From Catenulispora sp. GP43 (GTDB lineage: Bacteria > Actinomycetota > Actinomycetes > Streptomycetales > Catenulisporaceae), in contig NZ_JBGCCT010000005.1 of NCBI RefSeq assembly GCF_041260665.1, positions 248,001-312,000 on the forward strand: 64,000 bases of DNA. The letters run 5' to 3'. The first letter of the stretch is position 1, and each line of letters starts with the position of its first letter. Positions 17,679 to 25,906 of the stretch are shown piece after piece. A program made the translations under genes and the position numbers. The notes under the pieces were generated by a model. The model had not been told where the DNA came from, did not search any database, and saw only the letters and a program-made list of their open reading frames with translations.

Positions 17679-18371
17679 TCAGCCGCGCGCGGCCTGCTTG
17701 ATCAGGTCGGCTGTCGCGGCGGGGCGCGAGACGTACACGGAGTGGCTCCCGGGCACCTCGACGGTCGTCGCCCCGATCCGCTCGGCCATCGCGCGCTGTG
17801 CCGGCGGCGGGATCATCCGGTCGTCCTGGGAGACCAGGTACCAGGAGGGCTTGCTGCGCCAGGCCGGTTGCGAGGCGGCTCCGTTGAGGGCGTCCAGGCC
17901 CCACGGGACCTGCGAGTCGGCCATGAAGGCGGCCTGGGGTTCCGGCAGGTCCCCGGCGAAGGACTCCGCGAACTTCTCGCGGTCCAGGAACAGGAACCCG
18001 TCGACCGGCGGCAGGATCGGCGGCACCGGGGCGCCGGGCGGCGGGTCCGCGATCAGGGTGCTGACCGACTCGCCCTTGTCCGGGGCGAACGCCGCGACGT
18101 AAACCAGGGCTCGCACTTTCTCGTGGGTGCCGGCCTCGGTGATGACCACGCCGCCGTAGGAGTGCCCGACCAGGGTCACCGGGCCCGGCATTGCGTCGAT
18201 CACTTGGTGGGTGGCGGCGACGTCGCCGTCCAGCGTGAGCGTGGGGTTCTGCACGATCGCCACGTTGTAGCCGTCGGCGCGCAGGGCGTCGTACACGCCC
18301 TGCCAGCCGGAGCCGTCCACGAAACCGCCGTGGACGAGCACGACGTTCCCGGGTGCTGTGCTGTCGTTCAT
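17679..18371 (-). CDS. alpha/beta hydrolase, 230 aa
   Basis: The start is the ATG at 18371, with GGAGGAAT directly upstream. Motifs: NVVLVHGGFVDGSGW, nucleophile elbow GHSYGG, ALVYVAAFAPDKGES, acid Asp in LVSQDDRMIPP, and His in VPGSHSVYVSRP. No signal peptide, unlike its paralogue at 14339, so probably cytoplasmic. It is driven from a promoter carrying the shared 22-bp box (copy B) in the space divergent to the LAL regulator, so control by that regulator is likely. Substrate unknown; relatives include esterases and pyrethroid-type hydrolases. Confidence 0.88.
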   Translation of the reverse strand: MNDSTAPGNVVLVHGGFVDGSGWQGVYDALRADGYNVAIVQNPTLTLDGDVAATHQVIDAMPGPVTLVGHSYGGVVITEAGTHEKVRALVYVAAFAPDKGESVSTLIADPPPGAPVPPILPPVDGFLFLDREKFAESFAGDLPEPQAAFMADSQVPWGLDALNGAASQPAWRSKPSWYLVSQDDRMIPPPAQRAMAERIGATTVEVPGSHSVYVSRPAATADLIKQAARG

Positions 18372-18417
18372 GATTCCTCCAGTGACGTCCGGCCTTGGTG
18401 AACGGCCTGTGGGGAGG

Positions 18418-18462
18418 ACGGTACGAATACGGCTGTTTCGGCCGCTCCCGTCATGTGACGTA
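18418..18462 (-). promoter_or_regulatory. shared promoter box and -10, copy B (hydrolase 2)
   Basis: On the minus strand the 22-bp box (18462 to 18441) starts TACGTCACATGACGG and ends GAGCGGC, identical at all 22 bases to copy C. After 17 bp comes TACCGT (18423-18418). The ATG is 46 bases further. The box is also about 100 bp upstream of the divergent LAL gene and could mediate autoregulation. Confidence 0.8.
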
Positions 18463-18470
18463 GTTCCGCG

Positions 18471-18491
18471 GCCGGCGGCCGGCGGCCGGCG
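18471..18491. repeat. three tandem copies of GCCGGCG
   Basis: A 7-bp unit repeated three times without gap in the divergent space between hydrolase 2 and the LAL regulator. Simple GC-rich repeat; no function can be assigned. Confidence 0.6.
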
Positions 18492-18563
18492 CCAGCGGCT
18501 GCACAGACTGGCGCGGCCTACTTTTGCACCCCGCTTTTCCTGGCACTCCCGCCTCGCGCTCCG

Positions 18564-21335
18564 TTGACTGAGGAGGTGGACGGATCCTTGATCGGCCGGG
18601 ACCGCGACGCCGAGCGGCTCGGCGACTTCGTGGCCGGCATCCCGCAGTTCGGCGGGTCGCTGCTGGTGGTCGGGGACCCGGGGGTCGGCAAGACGGCCTT
18701 GCTCACCGCCGTTTCGCATAAGGCCGAAGAGGCGGGTTTCCGGGTTCTGCACACCGCGGGCCACCAGTACCGGACGCAGGTCGGCTACATCGCGCTGCAC
18801 CAGCTGCTGTCCTCTGTGCCGGAGTACCGGCTACGAGAAGACCTGGCGGCGGTGACAGGCCCGGCTCTCGATCACGGCGCTGTGGCCGAGGCGGCAGTCT
18901 CCCTGATCACCGACCTCAGCCGGGACTGCCCGATCCTGCTCGTGCTGGACGACATCCAGTGGCTGGATCCAGCCAGCACCATTGTTCTGCAGACGATGGC
19001 GCGGCGTCTGCCGGGCACCGGCGCGGGGATGTTGTGCGCCGCCCGGACCGGCGCTGAGAGCGTGTTCGCCGTCGACGGGCTGCACGAGCTGGGGCCGCTC
19101 AGCGCGGCCGCCTCCGAAAGACTGCTGGTGCGCAGCTTCCCGGCACTGGCGCCGCGGGTCCGTCAGCGCCTCATGGCCGATGCCGAGGGCAACCCGCTGG
19201 CCTTGTTGGAACTGCCCGCCGCGCTCACCGATTCGCAGCGGACCGCGTCCCAGGCCCTGCCGAGGCACCTTCCGCTGACCCGCCGTCTTCAGGCGGCATT
19301 CGCTTCCCGCGTCCAGGGCCTGCCCGCCGCCACCCGCCACCTTTTGCTCGTGGCGGCACTGGAGAGCAGCGGCAGCATGCAGGTGGTACGGCGGGCGGTC
19401 GCCGGACGGTGCAGCCTGAAACACTTGGCGCCGGCGGAGAATGCGGGCCTGGTGGTCGTCGACGACGCGACCGGGAGGCTGAGCTTCCGGCATTCGCTGG
19501 TGCGCTCGGCGGTGGTGGAGCTTTCGACCAGCGAGCAGCGACGGAACGTGCACAACGCTCTCGCCGAGGCTCATGGCGGCTCCCTCGAACTCCGTGCCTG
19601 GCACTTGGCGCTGGCTTGTGTCGAGCCCGACGAGCGTGTCGCGGCGCTGCTTGAGCAGGTCGCCGGAATCAGAGCCGCGCGGGGTGACGGGGCGGACGCC
19701 GTGGAGGCGCTGGTGCGCGCCGCCGATTTGAGTCCGCGGGGAACCGAGCAGGCGCGGCGGCTGGCCATGGCGGCGTATGTCGGCGTGAACCTCACCGGCC
19801 GTCTGAGAGAAGTACCGCGTTTGTTGGACGCGGCGCGGCATTCCGCTCCGGAGGCGGGGTCCGTGGCCGCTGCGGCTGCTACCGCCGTGTATCTGCTCAA
19901 CGGTTACGGCGACGTCGACACCGCGCATCGCGTTCTCAGCGCGGCCGTGCTCAGCCGGCCCGAGCCCTGCGAGGCATCCGACACGCCGCTGGTCGAAGCG
20001 CTGTTCGTGTTGCTGATGGTGTGCTTTTACGGGGGCAGGCCAGAGCTGTGGTCGTCCTTCGACCAGGCGATGGCGCGGTTCGCCTCGGTCCCGGATCTGG
20101 CGGCCCTGATGCGGGCGGCATTCGGCGATCCGGTCCGCGCACGGCCGGCCGACTGGGCTCAGTTGGACGCCGTCATCGGGCAGCTGCCCGGCACCGCGGA
20201 TCCGGTGCGGATCGTGCGCATCGGTGTCGCCGCGGCCTACGCCGACCGCCTCGGTGGCTTGGAGGAGCCGCTGTGGCGCACGGCCTATGGGGACCGGGCC
20301 GGGGAGAACGTCTTCCCGGCCATCCAGGCGCTGTTCCTCTTGGGCAACCACTTCTGGTTCAGCGGCCAGTGGTCACAGCTGCGCCGGGTGATCGCCGACG
20401 GCTTGGATCTGTGCGAGCTGTTCCACTATCCGATGCCGTCCTGGCCGGGCAGGTTCCTCGTCGCCTGCGTGTCGGCCGCCAGTGGCGACTACGAGGGCGC
20501 CGATTCGGTGGCCGACCAGCTCGAGCAGTGGGCCGGGCCGCATCGTGCGGGTGCGGCCCGTCAATACGCCGCGCATATCAGGACCCTCGGTTCCCTCGCG
20601 CGAGGGGATTTCGAGGCGGCTTACGACCATGCGAGTTCGATCGCGCCGGCCGGGAGTCTGCCGTCGTTCGCCTCGCACGCGTTGTGGGTGTTCCTGGACC
20701 TGATCGAGGCGGCGGTGCGGACTGGCCGACGTGGCCACGCTTTGGCGCATATCGAGGTTGGGCGGAAATCCGGTCTCGCTGAGGTGTCCCCGCGGCTGCG
20801 CATGGTCTTGCTGGCCGGTGCCGCCCTGGCCGCCGACGACGATGACGTCTGCTTCGCAGGGTTCGATGAAGCGCTGGCCGTCGAAGGCGCCGACCGGTGG
20901 CCCTTCGAGCAGGCCCGGATCCATCTGTACTTCGGCGAGCGGCTGCGGCGCGGCAAGTCCTCCGCACGAGCGCGCCACCACCTGAACGTCGCCGCGCAGA
21001 CCTTCGGCCGGCTCGGCGCGGCGCCCTGGGCCGACCGGGCTCTGCAGGAACTGCGGGCCTGCGGCAGGCCGATCGGCGTCGAAGCTCAGCATGCTGATTC
21101 CGCGCTGACGCCGCAGCAATGGGAGATCGCGCGCCTTGCCGCCTCGGGCCTGACCAACAAGCAGATAGGGGAGAAGCTCTTCCTGTCCCCGCGGACTGTG
21201 TCCACGCATCTCTACCAGTTGTTCCCGAAGCTGGGTGTCACCTCCCGGGCGGCGCTGCGCGATGCTCTCGAGCGGCTCAATACGTCACATGACGGGAGCG
21301 GCTATCCGCACCGGCCGATTAGCGTCGAAGCATGA
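18564..21335 (+). CDS. LAL-type LuxR family transcriptional regulator, about 923 aa
   Basis: The N-terminus is an AAA/STAND ATPase: LIGRDRDAERLGDFV, Walker A VVGDPGVGKTALL, Walker B ILLVLDDIQWLDP, then AEGNPLALLELP. The middle 500 residues are helical repeats. The C-terminus is a LuxR HTH (LTPQQWEIARLAASGLTNKQ, RTVSTHLYQLFPKLGVTSRAAL). The start is uncertain: TTG 18564, GTG 18576 or TTG 18588, since GAGGAGG lies at 18570-18576. Its stop overlaps the amidohydrolase ATG (ATGA). It sits between two exact copies of the 22-bp box, so it is the best candidate for the protein that binds it. The effector is unknown. Confidence 0.88.
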   Translation: MTEEVDGSLIGRDRDAERLGDFVAGIPQFGGSLLVVGDPGVGKTALLTAVSHKAEEAGFRVLHTAGHQYRTQVGYIALHQLLSSVPEYRLREDLAAVTGPALDHGAVAEAAVSLITDLSRDCPILLVLDDIQWLDPASTIVLQTMARRLPGTGAGMLCAARTGAESVFAVDGLHELGPLSAAASERLLVRSFPALAPRVRQRLMADAEGNPLALLELPAALTDSQRTASQALPRHLPLTRRLQAAFASRVQGLPAATRHLLLVAALESSGSMQVVRRAVAGRCSLKHLAPAENAGLVVVDDATGRLSFRHSLVRSAVVELSTSEQRRNVHNALAEAHGGSLELRAWHLALACVEPDERVAALLEQVAGIRAARGDGADAVEALVRAADLSPRGTEQARRLAMAAYVGVNLTGRLREVPRLLDAARHSAPEAGSVAAAAATAVYLLNGYGDVDTAHRVLSAAVLSRPEPCEASDTPLVEALFVLLMVCFYGGRPELWSSFDQAMARFASVPDLAALMRAAFGDPVRARPADWAQLDAVIGQLPGTADPVRIVRIGVAAAYADRLGGLEEPLWRTAYGDRAGENVFPAIQALFLLGNHFWFSGQWSQLRRVIADGLDLCELFHYPMPSWPGRFLVACVSAASGDYEGADSVADQLEQWAGPHRAGAARQYAAHIRTLGSLARGDFEAAYDHASSIAPAGSLPSFASHALWVFLDLIEAAVRTGRRGHALAHIEVGRKSGLAEVSPRLRMVLLAGAALAADDDDVCFAGFDEALAVEGADRWPFEQARIHLYFGERLRRGKSSARARHHLNVAAQTFGRLGAAPWADRALQELRACGRPIGVEAQHADSALTPQQWEIARLAASGLTNKQIGEKLFLSPRTVSTHLYQLFPKLGVTSRAALRDALERLNTSHDGSGYPHRPISVEA
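21281..21325 (+). promoter_or_regulatory. shared promoter box and -10, copy C (amidohydrolase, leaderless)
   Basis: The 22-bp box (TACGTCACATGACGG... ending GAGCGGC at 21302) lies inside the last codons of the LAL gene. After 17 bp comes TAGCGT (21320-21325), then six bases, then the ATG at 21332. Transcription would start at the A of the ATG, giving a leaderless mRNA. Confidence 0.8.
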
Positions 21336-22963
21336 ATGATCATGGTGCAGACCTGGTGGTTCGCGCGGCGGCCATCCACACGCTGGTTCCCGGTCAGGCG
21401 CCGCAGCGCGCCCTGGCAGTGCGGGGCGACCGCATCGTGGCCCTGTCCGCTGATCCGCACGGCCTGGACGCGTGGGTGAGCGCGCGGACCGCCGTCCACG
21501 ACCTGCCCGGGGCCACGGTGCTGCCGGCCTTCGACGACACCCACACCCATCTGGTCTTCGCCGGCCGCAGCGCGCATGACGTCCCGGTCCACAAGGCCCG
21601 GACCATTGCCGAGTTCCTGGACCTGATCCGAGAGCGGGCCGCGGTCACCCCCGACGGGGAGTGGATCCGCACCACGACGAACTGGCAGGAGCTCAACCTG
21701 GCCGAGCGCCGCATGCCCACGGCCGTCGAGCTCGATCGGGCCACGGACCGGCACCCGGTGCTGGTCAAGCGCGGCGGCCACAACGACGTGGTGAACAGCT
21801 TCGCCCTGCGCCTGGCCGGCATCACCGAGGACACGCCGGTCCCGCCCGGCGGCGTGATCGGCCGCGACGCCGCCGGCCGGCTGGACGGCCGGCTCATCGA
21901 CAACGCCCAGGGACTGGTCGAGCGCCTGGTGCCGGTCGACGACGAGGCGCGGCAGATCGACGGCCTGCGCCTGGCGAGCGGTCAGTACGCGGCGACGGGC
22001 ATCGGGACGGTCCGCGACGCCGCCGTCTTCCTGCCCGACTACCGCATCCTGCTTGCGGCCCGGAAGGCCGGCGCGCTGCGGGTCCGGGTCCGGGCGATGA
22101 TCGCGACCTTCGGGATGGACAGCGTGGCCCAGGTCGAGGACATGCTCGACGCCATGGAGGAGTGGCGCTACAGCGCAGACCCCTGGCTGCGGGTGTGGGG
22201 CGTGAAGTTCGGCCTCGACGGCGGGCTCGAGGCCGGGGCCACCGAGCAGCCGTACGCCTGCGACCACTCCTTCTTCGGTACGCTGACCTGGGATCCCGAT
22301 GTGCTGGTCGAAGCCGTCGAGGCCGTGGTCCGCCGGGGTTGGCGGGTCGGCACGCACGCATACGGGGACCGCGCGGTACGCGTGCTTCTCGACGTGTACG
22401 AACGAGTCCTGCGGAACAACCCCGGCCTGCCCGCCGGCACCCTCGTCATGGAGCACGGCGGGCTGGCCGGGCCCGAGCAGCGGGCCCGCGCCGTCGCGCT
22501 GGGCGTCCCGGTCACCATCCAGCAGCCACTGCTGCACGACGCGGCCGAAGTCGAGCAGGGGTTCTGGGGCCCGGAGCGGGTCGCGGCCCTGTTCCCGGCC
22601 CGGGAGTGGGTCGACGAGGGCGCCTCGGTCAGCGCCGGCTCGGACTTCCCCGTCGGCCAGTTCGGCGCCATGCGCTCGGTGTGGGGGATGACCACGCGGC
22701 AGACCGTGATCGGCGTTCAGGGGGCCGAACACGCCGTCAGCTACGACGAGGCGGTCGCCCTGCACACCGGCCACGCGGCCCGGCTTTCGCAGGAGGAGAA
22801 CCTGCGTGGATGCCTTGCCCCGGGGCGTCTGGCCGACTTCACGGTGTGGGACCGGGATCCGGCGACCTGTTCGGACCAGGATCGGCGGGACCTGAACCCG
22901 ACTCATACCTTCCTCGGCGGGACCCTGGCTTGGCAGAAAGACGGGGCCGCGGCCGGGCGATGA
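21332..22963 (+). CDS. amidohydrolase of the YtcJ (Amidohydro_3) family, 543 aa
   Basis: Metal-dependent hydrolase: strand-1 metal ligands in FDDTHTHLVFAG, Lys/His region LVKRGGHNDVVN, His in VGTHAYGDRAVR, and the metal Asp in SAGSDFPVGQFG, followed by the YtcJ-type ending (GCLAPGRLADFTVWDRDP). The beta-sandwich is made of the two termini (LAVRGDRIVALSAD). It probably cleaves an amide or related bond in the cytoplasm; substrate unknown. The ATG overlaps the LAL stop by four bases, so it can be translated from the regulator message. It also has its own box-containing leaderless promoter. Confidence 0.88.
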   Translation: MNDHGADLVVRAAAIHTLVPGQAPQRALAVRGDRIVALSADPHGLDAWVSARTAVHDLPGATVLPAFDDTHTHLVFAGRSAHDVPVHKARTIAEFLDLIRERAAVTPDGEWIRTTTNWQELNLAERRMPTAVELDRATDRHPVLVKRGGHNDVVNSFALRLAGITEDTPVPPGGVIGRDAAGRLDGRLIDNAQGLVERLVPVDDEARQIDGLRLASGQYAATGIGTVRDAAVFLPDYRILLAARKAGALRVRVRAMIATFGMDSVAQVEDMLDAMEEWRYSADPWLRVWGVKFGLDGGLEAGATEQPYACDHSFFGTLTWDPDVLVEAVEAVVRRGWRVGTHAYGDRAVRVLLDVYERVLRNNPGLPAGTLVMEHGGLAGPEQRARAVALGVPVTIQQPLLHDAAEVEQGFWGPERVAALFPAREWVDEGASVSAGSDFPVGQFGAMRSVWGMTTRQTVIGVQGAEHAVSYDEAVALHTGHAARLSQEENLRGCLAPGRLADFTVWDRDPATCSDQDRRDLNPTHTFLGGTLAWQKDGAAAGR

Positions 22964-23047
22964 GGTTGCCGGGCCCCCGCGCGGCGTGCGCCCGTACGAT
23001 TGCGCGAAACCGTCGGTAGTTCGAACCGCAGTGGGGGACCAGCCACG

Positions 23048-24112
23048 ATGAGAGCGCTTCTGTATGCCACCCTCATCGCCCTGATCTGCTCGCTGGCCGG
23101 TACGCCGGTGGCCATCCGGTTCTTCACCCGCCGCGGCTGGGGGCAGGAGATCCGGGACGAGCTGCCGGAGCTGCACCAGGTCAAGCGGGGGACGCCGACG
23201 ATGGGCGGCACGGTCATCGTGCTCTCGGCGCTCGCCGCCTACTTCCTGACCAAGGCCGTGACGATGAAGGCCCCGACGACGTCGGCGCTGCTCGTGCTGT
23301 TCCTGATGACGGGCCTCGGGGCGGTCGGGTTCATGGACGACTTCATCAAGATCTTCCGACAGCGTTCGCTCGGGTTGCGGGCCAGGGCGAAGCTGGCCGG
23401 GCAGTTGGCGGTGACGCTCACGTTCGCCGTGCTGGTGCTGCACTTCCGGAACGCCGCGGGACTGACGCCGGCCAGCGAGCACGTGTCGTTCCTGAAGGAC
23501 ATCGGCTGGCTCAGCCTGGGCCCGGTGCTGTTCGTGGTCTGGAGCTACGTGATGATCGCGGGCTGGTCGAACGCGGTCAACCTCACCGACGGCCAGGACG
23601 GCCTGGCCGCCGGCACCTCGGTCATGGCCTTCGGCGCGTACGTGGTGATCGGCCTGTGGCAGTACGGCCAGAACTGCGCCGTGTCGCCGAGCAAGGGCTG
23701 CTACCAGGTGCGCGACCCGCTGGACCTGGCGATCGTCGCGGCCTCCGTGGTGGGCGCGTGCTTCGGTTTCCTGTGGTGGAACGCGTCCCCGGCGAAGATC
23801 ATCATGGGCGACACCGGGGCGCTGGCGTTGGGCGGCGCCTTCGCCGGTCTGGCCATCTGCTCGCGCACCGAACTGCTCGCCCTGCTCATAGGCGGCGTGT
23901 TCCTCATGGAACTGCTTTCGGTGGTGATCCAGGTGGGCTCCTACAAGCTGCGGCACGGCAAGCGGGTGTTCAAGAACTCCCCGATCCACCACCACTTCGA
24001 GATGATGGACTGGCCCGAGATCACCATCACCATCCGGTTCTGGATCATCGCCGGACTCTGCGTCGCTCTGGGCCTGGGCATGTTCTACGGCGGGTTCAAG
24101 GCTTCAGCCTGA
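23048..24112 (+). CDS. mraY: phospho-N-acetylmuramoyl-pentapeptide transferase, 354 aa
   Basis: Ten predicted membrane segments and all catalytic signatures of MraY: GTPTMGG, the aspartate pair in FMDDFIKIFRQRSLGL, NLTDGQDGLAAG, the NxxxxxMGDTG region (NASPAKIIMGDTGALALGG), and SPIHHHFE. It transfers phospho-MurNAc-pentapeptide to undecaprenyl phosphate, making lipid I at the inner face of the membrane. GTGGGGGA precedes the ATG by about ten bases. It stands alone here, with no murF, murD or ftsW beside it, so it is probably a second copy outside the division/cell-wall cluster. Confidence 0.93.
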   Translation: MRALLYATLIALICSLAGTPVAIRFFTRRGWGQEIRDELPELHQVKRGTPTMGGTVIVLSALAAYFLTKAVTMKAPTTSALLVLFLMTGLGAVGFMDDFIKIFRQRSLGLRARAKLAGQLAVTLTFAVLVLHFRNAAGLTPASEHVSFLKDIGWLSLGPVLFVVWSYVMIAGWSNAVNLTDGQDGLAAGTSVMAFGAYVVIGLWQYGQNCAVSPSKGCYQVRDPLDLAIVAASVVGACFGFLWWNASPAKIIMGDTGALALGGAFAGLAICSRTELLALLIGGVFLMELLSVVIQVGSYKLRHGKRVFKNSPIHHHFEMMDWPEITITIRFWIIAGLCVALGLGMFYGGFKASA

Positions 24113-24127
24113 CGGACCCCGGCTCCG

Positions 24128-25717
24128 TCAGCTGCCGATGGCCTGCGGGTAGGAGAAGAAGCCGGCCGGGTCGTAGTCCTGCTTCACCGTGACGAGGCGG
24201 TCGTAGTTCTGTCCGTAGTACGCCGTGCGCCAGTCGTCGAGCTGCGGGTCGGGGAAGTTCTGGTACGAGTGCCGCGGCGGGCCGAAGGGGAAGATCGCGT
24301 CGTAGAACTCGTCGAGCCAGCCCAGGTTCGCTCGCACGACGCTGCGCGGATCGCGGTCGGCCCAGGTGGTCTCGGCGTTCAGGATGAACGCCGCGCGCCG
24401 GTGTACGAACGCCGTCGCGTCCGGGGCGATCTCGTTGATCCGTCCGCCCAGACCGAACATCGCGAAGCCGGCGCCGTCGGGGTTGGCGCTGCCGGGCCAG
24501 GTCTTCAGCGTCTCGGCCGCGGCCTGGACCTGATCGGCGTCCAGGAGGTCCCCGGGGGCGAGGATCGCGCACTTGGCGGCGAAACGGTCTTTCGGCGTGG
24601 TCTGGGACAGCAGCTCGCTCGCCCGGCCGGGGGTGACTTCGCGGACTGACTTGGCGTTGCTCGCGCGCTCGCCGGGGGTGCCGATCCGCAGCAGGGGATC
24701 GAGGATGCCCAGCAGATCCCCGACGCTGCCGTAGTGCTGCCCGATGACGTTGACGTTCGCGTTGTCCTCGATCTCGCGGCGGCGCTGTCCGGCGGTCCCG
24801 ATGCCGAGGCGGCAGTGGAATCGCTTGTCGCCGAGCGTCTCCGTCGCGATCTGCTGCATCGCGGCCATGACCGGCTGCACGCTGTCGATGGTCCACGTGA
24901 AGGAGTAGAACGAGACGTTGCCGGCGAACTGGTCGTAGCCGAAGGTGAAGGACGTGTGCACGCCGAAGTTGTTGCCCGCTCCGCCGCGCACCGCCCAGAA
25001 CAGGTCGGGGTGGGAGCCCTCGCTCGCCTCGACCACGCTGCCGTCGGCCAGCACCACGGTGGTGGACAGCAGCCGGTCGCACGTCATGCCGAACATCTTG
25101 TCGCTGAAGCCGATGCCGCCGCCGAGCACCAGGCCGGCGACGCCCACCGACGGGCAGCGCCCGGTGGGCACGAACATCCCCTCGTCCTCCAACAGCGGAT
25201 GCACGTCGCCGTTGGTCACCCCGGCCCCGACGGTCACGGTGCCCGCGTCGTGGCCGACCTGGATCGGGCCGTAGCGCCGGACCCGGACGCCGGGACGCTT
25301 CGTGGAGGAGATCGCCTTCATGCGGCTCATGTTCAGCAGCAGGCCCGTGGTGGTCGAGTACCCGGCGTAGTTGTGCCCCAGGCCCGAGCGCGGCACGGCC
25401 GGCATCCCCACCGCGCCGGCCCAGCGGATCGCGGCGGCCACGTCGGCGGTGGTGACGCAGGTGACGATGCCGGCCGGCCGGATGGCTTCATAGCGGTGGT
25501 TGAAGGGGACGGAGAGCGGCCAGTAGGCGCGATCCCAGGGCCGGTAGAGGGAGGCTCCGGGGGAGAGCGCTCTGGCCAACGCGCGCCATTCGGCCCCTGA
25601 TACGTCGCGCGCTGTGGCCGTGGCCGTGGCTGTGGCCGTGGGCGTCGCTGCTGCCGAGGCCGCCGCCGCCAGCGCGCCCGCCGTACCGAGCCTGAGCACA
25701 TCCCGTCGGTCCAACAC
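24128..25717 (-). CDS. TAT-secreted FAD-linked oxidase with BBE domain, 529 aa
   Basis: GTG 25717 has AGGAG six bases upstream and starts a twin-arginine leader (DRRDVLRLGTAGALAAAAS), followed by a Thr-Ala run coded by a GTGGCC-like repeat. The FAD-binding PCMH domain contains RSGLGHNYAGYS and PTGRCPSVGVAGLVLGGGIG. The His and Cys in these two motifs are at the positions that bind flavin bicovalently in berberine-bridge/GOOX-type enzymes. The C-terminus ends in the BBE-type YYGQNYDRLVTVKQDYDP. The expected reaction is oxygen-dependent oxidation of a sugar or other alcohol outside the membrane. It converges on mraY with 15 bp between stops. Confidence 0.9.
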   Translation of the reverse strand: MLDRRDVLRLGTAGALAAAASAAATPTATATATATARDVSGAEWRALARALSPGASLYRPWDRAYWPLSVPFNHRYEAIRPAGIVTCVTTADVAAAIRWAGAVGMPAVPRSGLGHNYAGYSTTTGLLLNMSRMKAISSTKRPGVRVRRYGPIQVGHDAGTVTVGAGVTNGDVHPLLEDEGMFVPTGRCPSVGVAGLVLGGGIGFSDKMFGMTCDRLLSTTVVLADGSVVEASEGSHPDLFWAVRGGAGNNFGVHTSFTFGYDQFAGNVSFYSFTWTIDSVQPVMAAMQQIATETLGDKRFHCRLGIGTAGQRRREIEDNANVNVIGQHYGSVGDLLGILDPLLRIGTPGERASNAKSVREVTPGRASELLSQTTPKDRFAAKCAILAPGDLLDADQVQAAAETLKTWPGSANPDGAGFAMFGLGGRINEIAPDATAFVHRRAAFILNAETTWADRDPRSVVRANLGWLDEFYDAIFPFGPPRHSYQNFPDPQLDDWRTAYYGQNYDRLVTVKQDYDPAGFFSYPQAIGS

Positions 25718-25906
25718 GTCGAACTCCTGCCGCGTCAGGATTGAAGAGCATGGATATCAAGATCACGGTATGTGCGGGCGGCACCGGGTCCGGTGTTGTG
25801 TGGCGGTGCTGGGCCCGTGGTCACCCGGACGGACGAAGGGCCCGGTTCGCGAACGGCGGGACTTTCGGCCCTACGACGCGCGGTGCGGCTGGGGTGGACT
25901 GGTCTG

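Noticed and set aside
18441-21302. 22-bp perfect inverted repeat flanking the LAL gene, read as ends of a mobile element
   Set aside because: A third copy lies at 14257, each copy has the same -10 spacing, and there is no transposase or target duplication. Promoter boxes explain it better.
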